Below, piece by piece: positions 61,539-64,000 of a stretch of DNA of 64,000 nucleotides. The stretch is from JBCDGZ01 sp038750655. Its GTDB lineage: Bacteria; Bacteroidota; Bacteroidia; Chitinophagales; Saprospiraceae. The stretch covers positions 62,001 through 126,000 of the forward strand of contig JBCDGZ010000002.1 in the NCBI GenBank assembly GCA_038750655.1, given 5' to 3'. The translations under genes and the position numbers were made by a program. The first letter of the stretch is position 1. Each line of letters starts with the position of its first letter. Under the pieces are notes generated by a model, which did no database searches, was not told the origin of the DNA, and was given only the letters and a program-made list of their open reading frames with translations.

Positions 61539-62702
61539 TTATTTGATGACCATCTTTTTGCGGGCCAGGTTTTGACCGTTGGCTTCGATGGAATAAAAAT
61601 AAATGCCGCTGTTGAAGTTGTTGGTATTGTATTCAATATTACCGTTACCTGCTGCGATACTGACACGCTGCAGCTCCACTCCTCTCACATCATACACAAC
61701 AAGATCAGCGTTGTTCATATCTTGGGGAATACTGTATTCGATGATCGTCATTCCGTTGGCCGGGTTAGGGCGGTTCTGGCGAAGCTCTACGCTGGAAGAG
61801 GCAGGTTGATTACCGAGTAGTAATTTTTCCAGACGCGCGATGCGATCTCTCAAAGGCTCAAGCTCATCCCTTTCCATCATCGTGATGCGATCCTGCAAAG
61901 ATTCGATTTCTGCTGTCTGCTCATTGATGACTTCTTCCTGGTATTTGATCGTCTCGTCTTGTTCCTTCACTGCTTCTGTAAGGACAGGAATGATCATGTC
62001 ATAATTCATAGCAATATAATCATCCATTTCACCGTCCTGATTAACGACCCCTTGTGTAGCTTCTGGCATAACTTTCTGTACATCTTGAGCGATGAAACCA
62101 TACTGACGACCTTCATTGAGATTCAACTCCGGGCGCTCATCCGTACGGTACTCATAGGTGACGCCTTCGATTTCTTGAAGGATTTCCATAGCATTACTTA
62201 GAGGCTGAATATTGCGCTTCAGATTTTTGTCGGACGGTGCCCAGACACCACCAGAAGCAAAGGCAGAGCCAAAGACAAAGTAGACAACATTGCTAGCTCC
62301 TCCGGCAGCTTGACTATCAAAATACGATGCCAGCGTTTTTCCACATCCGGTGACTGGTCCACCGCCGAGGCCGAAGGCATTCTGCTGTTGAATCAACATA
62401 GGAACCTGGCTTTCGAAAGACAGCGTTGGCGTTCTTCTCCCATTGTTGAATTGTATCCCCAGATTGACTGCTTGAGTGGTAGAGAATTGCGCTCGGAACC
62501 CGTACAGGTCGCAACCGTTGGCTGTAGGGCCAGGGACGCCACCAGATTCACCAATGGCAATAAATTTTCTGGCAGGATTAAACGCTCCCCGAGGAGGAAA
62601 AATACCCAGGCTATTGGAAGGGGTTAATTGAGCATTAGCTGTGAAGCTAAACATGACTATACCAAGTACGGCAAACAAGAGCGTTTTAAAATTTAATTTC
62701 AT
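61539..62702 (-). CDS. S74-T9SS array gene 5 (387 aa)
   Basis: Closest to gene 4 and of equal length. It differs in the variable segment (FSTTQAVNLGIQFNNGRRT), the coiled coil (INEQTAEIESLQDRITMMERDELEPLRDRIARLEKLLLG) and more strongly in the final T9SS segment (NGNIEYNTNNFNSGIYFYSIEANGQNLARKKMVIK), where it approaches gene 6. This looks mosaic, as expected from gene conversion or unequal crossover. S74 residues PSDKNLKRNIQ are intact. Confidence 0.9.
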   Translation of the reverse strand: MKLNFKTLLFAVLGIVMFSFTANAQLTPSNSLGIFPPRGAFNPARKFIAIGESGGVPGPTANGCDLYGFRAQFSTTQAVNLGIQFNNGRRTPTLSFESQVPMLIQQQNAFGLGGGPVTGCGKTLASYFDSQAAGGASNVVYFVFGSAFASGGVWAPSDKNLKRNIQPLSNAMEILQEIEGVTYEYRTDERPELNLNEGRQYGFIAQDVQKVMPEATQGVVNQDGEMDDYIAMNYDMIIPVLTEAVKEQDETIKYQEEVINEQTAEIESLQDRITMMERDELEPLRDRIARLEKLLLGNQPASSSVELRQNRPNPANGMTIIEYSIPQDMNNADLVVYDVRGVELQRVSIAAGNGNIEYNTNNFNSGIYFYSIEANGQNLARKKMVIK

Positions 62703-62741
62703 TTTCTAATAGGTTTTATAGATTAAAAAATAGCTATCCTG

Positions 62742-62772
62742 TTCCTTGACTTGCCAGTCGCAAACCAAAGAA
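62742..62772 (-). promoter_or_regulatory. Upstream inverted repeat of array gene 5
   Basis: Arms TTCcTTGacTTGC and GCAAacCAAaGAA around CAGTC. Compared with gene 4 one T-A/A-T type pair is replaced by G-C (TTAC/GTAA to TTGC/GCAA) and the loop has changed completely. Confidence 0.6.
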
Positions 62773-62786
62773 TACATAGCAGTGCA

Positions 62787-62808
62787 GCCTTATCCCGGGA
62801 ATAAGGGC
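62787..62808. promoter_or_regulatory. Conserved palindrome, copy 5
   Basis: GCCTTA + TCCCGGGA + ATAAGGGC, 85 bp before the ATG at 62702; one base in the right arm differs from copy 4. Confidence 0.7.
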
Positions 62809-63063
62809 AATACCTGCTTAGAGCGTAGGCCAAACGAGGCCTACGGCATCCGATGTTTTAAATTGTATCTATTACTATTAGAGAAGGATTAACAAAGATG
62901 TTATTAGGTAATTTTGAATTTACCCTTGGATAGTTATTGTGATTGAGAAAGAATTTGTAGAAAGAATGATCGTTTGAGTCTACTTATGAAGTGTAATTCA
63001 ATGTACAAAAAAAATAATGCAGATGCAATAGCTGTCATTTGTTAAAATAAAATCTATAGAAAA

Positions 63064-63096
63064 AGTGGAATCCCAACTGTTCGTTGAAATTCCACT
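63064..63096 (-). terminator. Terminator-like stem after array gene 6
   Basis: Stem AGTGGAA..CAAC/GTTG..TTCCACT around TGTTC with TTTT on the minus-strand side, homologous to the stem at 61483-61515. Confidence 0.7.
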
Positions 63097-63121
63097 CTTA
63101 AAAAGGGCTAAGCTATTTGTG

Positions 63122-64000
63122 TTATTTGATGACCATCTTTTTACGGGCCAGGTTTTCGCCGTTGGCTTCGATAGCATAAAAATAAACACCGCTGCTCAGG
63201 CTCTTGGCATTATACTCGACACTACCTCGGCCCGCTTCAATATCAAAAATCTCCAAAACGGAACCTTTCATATCGTAGATCACCAATTGTGCATTATTCA
63301 TGTTGGCTGGTAACTCATAATCGATGGTCGTTACGCCGTTAAAAGGATTGGGGCGGTTTTGATTCAGTCCTACTTTCGAAGAAGCCCGAGGGATGCTGCC
63401 TACACCATTGCGCGCTTCGAGGCGGGCCAACCGCTCTTCCAATTGCTCGATGGTCTGCTGCTGCTCCTTAAGCGCCTCTGTAAGTACAGGAATAATCATG
63501 TCGTAATTCATGACATCATAATCCGCGATTTCTCCTTCTTGGGTGTAAGTGCCTTGTACGGCTTCGGGCATTACTTTTTTAACTTCATCAGCAATAAAGC
63601 CATACTGCAGTCCTTCGTTGAGATTCAATTCTGGACGCTCTTTGGTTTTGTAATTATACCTTACCCCTTCTAACTGATTAACAATTTCCATTGCGCTTGG
63701 AATCGCTTGGATATTCTCTTTCAGGCTCAGGTCCGAAGGTATCCAGTTACCCCCCGTAGCTACCGCAGAACCAAAGACTTGATAGATGACCTTGGCTCCT
63801 CCAATAATTTGATCATCGAAATATACCGCCAGCGTTTTTCCACATCCGGTGACCGGCCCGTTACCACTGCCGCCAGCATTCTGCTGCTGGATCAGCATAG
63901 GAGCCTCGCTTTCAAAAGACAAGGTTGGTGTTGCTACGCCATCAATGATTTGCAAACCGAGATTTACTGCCTCAAAATCGGTTACTTGCGCCCGAAATCC
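63122..64000 (-). CDS. S74-T9SS array gene 6 (5' end outside the window)
   Basis: Partial: the frame is open to the window edge. Its first visible residues GFRAQVTDFEAVNLGLQIIDG align with the N-terminal domain of the other copies, so the apparent start near 63955 is not the true one. VTGCGKTLAVYFDDQ, the S74 start PSDLSLKENIQ (differing from PSDKNLKRNIQ) and YGFIADEVKKVMPEAVQ are present. The coiled coil is short and different (LKEQQQTIEQLEERLARLEARN), and the T9SS domain ends ARKKMVIK. It is one of the two most diverged members with gene 1. Signal peptide and control region lie beyond 64000. Confidence 0.88.
   Translation of the reverse strand, partial: GFRAQVTDFEAVNLGLQIIDGVATPTLSFESEAPMLIQQQNAGGSGNGPVTGCGKTLAVYFDDQIIGGAKVIYQVFGSAVATGGNWIPSDLSLKENIQAIPSAMEIVNQLEGVRYNYKTKERPELNLNEGLQYGFIADEVKKVMPEAVQGTYTQEGEIADYDVMNYDMIIPVLTEALKEQQQTIEQLEERLARLEARNGVGSIPRASSKVGLNQNRPNPFNGVTTIDYELPANMNNAQLVIYDMKGSVLEIFDIEAGRGSVEYNAKSLSSGVYFYAIEANGENLARKKMVIK

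Larger units (their letters stand above)
62703..63121. repeat. Intergenic repeat unit B (between array genes 5 and 6)
   Basis: About 419 bp, the second copy of the unit at 61126-61538, with the same order of elements: gene 5 control dyads, a GGCCTACGGC block (62839-62848), an AT-rich stretch, then the gene 6 terminator stem. Small indels and scattered substitutions separate the two copies. Confidence 0.75.

Noticed and set aside
63122..63955. Complete gene starting near 63955
   Set aside because: That codon is TTG within a conserved N-terminal domain; the frame stays open to the window edge and aligns with upstream parts of the paralogues.
55564..64000. S74 genes as phage tail fibres or a prophage remnant
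   Set aside because: Every visible C terminus is a T9SS sorting domain, each complete copy starts with a signal peptide, and no other phage gene occurs in the window.
1..64000. tRNA, rRNA, insertion sequence or integrase
   Set aside because: None was recognised by eye: no cloverleaf-like TTCGAATC-type segment, no transposase motif and no rRNA-like conserved blocks. A covariance-model search would be decisive.

Overview
The window looks like chromosome of a member of the Bacteroidota, most likely Saprospirales (Lewinella or Haliscomenobacter type). Support comes from C-terminal type IX secretion (T9SS) sorting domains, many SPII lipoproteins, candidate -7 boxes of the form TAnnTTTG, and recurrent Bacteroidota families (CotH/lamin-tail protein, DUF4369-type TlpA thioredoxin, secreted cyclophilins, ECF sigma cassette). 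I see no tRNA, rRNA, insertion sequence, prophage or CRISPR array. Assignment to an order is inference.

Layout. 1-290: a non-coding strip dense in small palindromes. 291-11136 (mostly minus): an NTF2/NTF2/alpha-beta hydrolase lipoprotein, two paralogous membrane-anchored SRPBCC-GyrI proteins, an orphan MoxR ATPase, a VanX-type dipeptidase, a TlpA-like thioredoxin, ligA, and a T9SS protein with a CxxCH motif. 11321-17375: a CotH/lamin-tail surface protein converging on pepD, then two tandem cysteine-rich lipoproteins. 17554-20162 (plus): ECF sigma factor, putative anti-sigma factor, Spy/CpxP-like periplasmic protein, DMT transporter. 20485-26993: TPR protein, degenerate M48-like lipoprotein, ROK kinase, two lipoprotein cyclophilins, LolC/E-type permease. 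27065-38506 (minus): GH3/beta-lactamase fusion with a TMTC-like TPR membrane protein, trhO, a T9SS subtilase, trmB with an AarF/UbiB kinase, alpha/beta hydrolase. 38538-48622: GNAT, outer-membrane barrel, a poly-lysine/acidic secreted protein, ftcD, MORN-repeat protein, ArnT-like glycosyltransferase, a 58-residue membrane protein, OmpA lipoprotein.

48713-55509 is a complete-looking trans-4-hydroxy-L-proline catabolic locus. A divergent AraC regulator faces five plus-strand genes: Pyr4H2C deaminase (DapA family), 2-oxoglutarate-semialdehyde dehydrogenase, ornithine-cyclodeaminase-family reductase, 4-hydroxyproline epimerase, and FAD-dependent D-hydroxyproline dehydrogenase.

55564-64000 is the most unusual part: a tandem head-to-tail array of at least six paralogous minus-strand genes, the last cut by the window edge. 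Each complete copy encodes a signal peptide, a roughly 130-residue N-terminal domain with two conserved cysteines, a Peptidase S74 (endosialidase intramolecular chaperone) domain, a coiled coil of variable length, and a T9SS sorting domain. Each of the five complete copies carries the same upstream architecture: a CCCGGG- or CTAG-centred palindrome 80-85 bp before the ATG and a second inverted repeat between it and the ATG. Compensatory base changes between copies keep both dyads intact. I propose a multi-copy, individually promoted family of self-trimerising surface fibres under common control. Its function is unknown.
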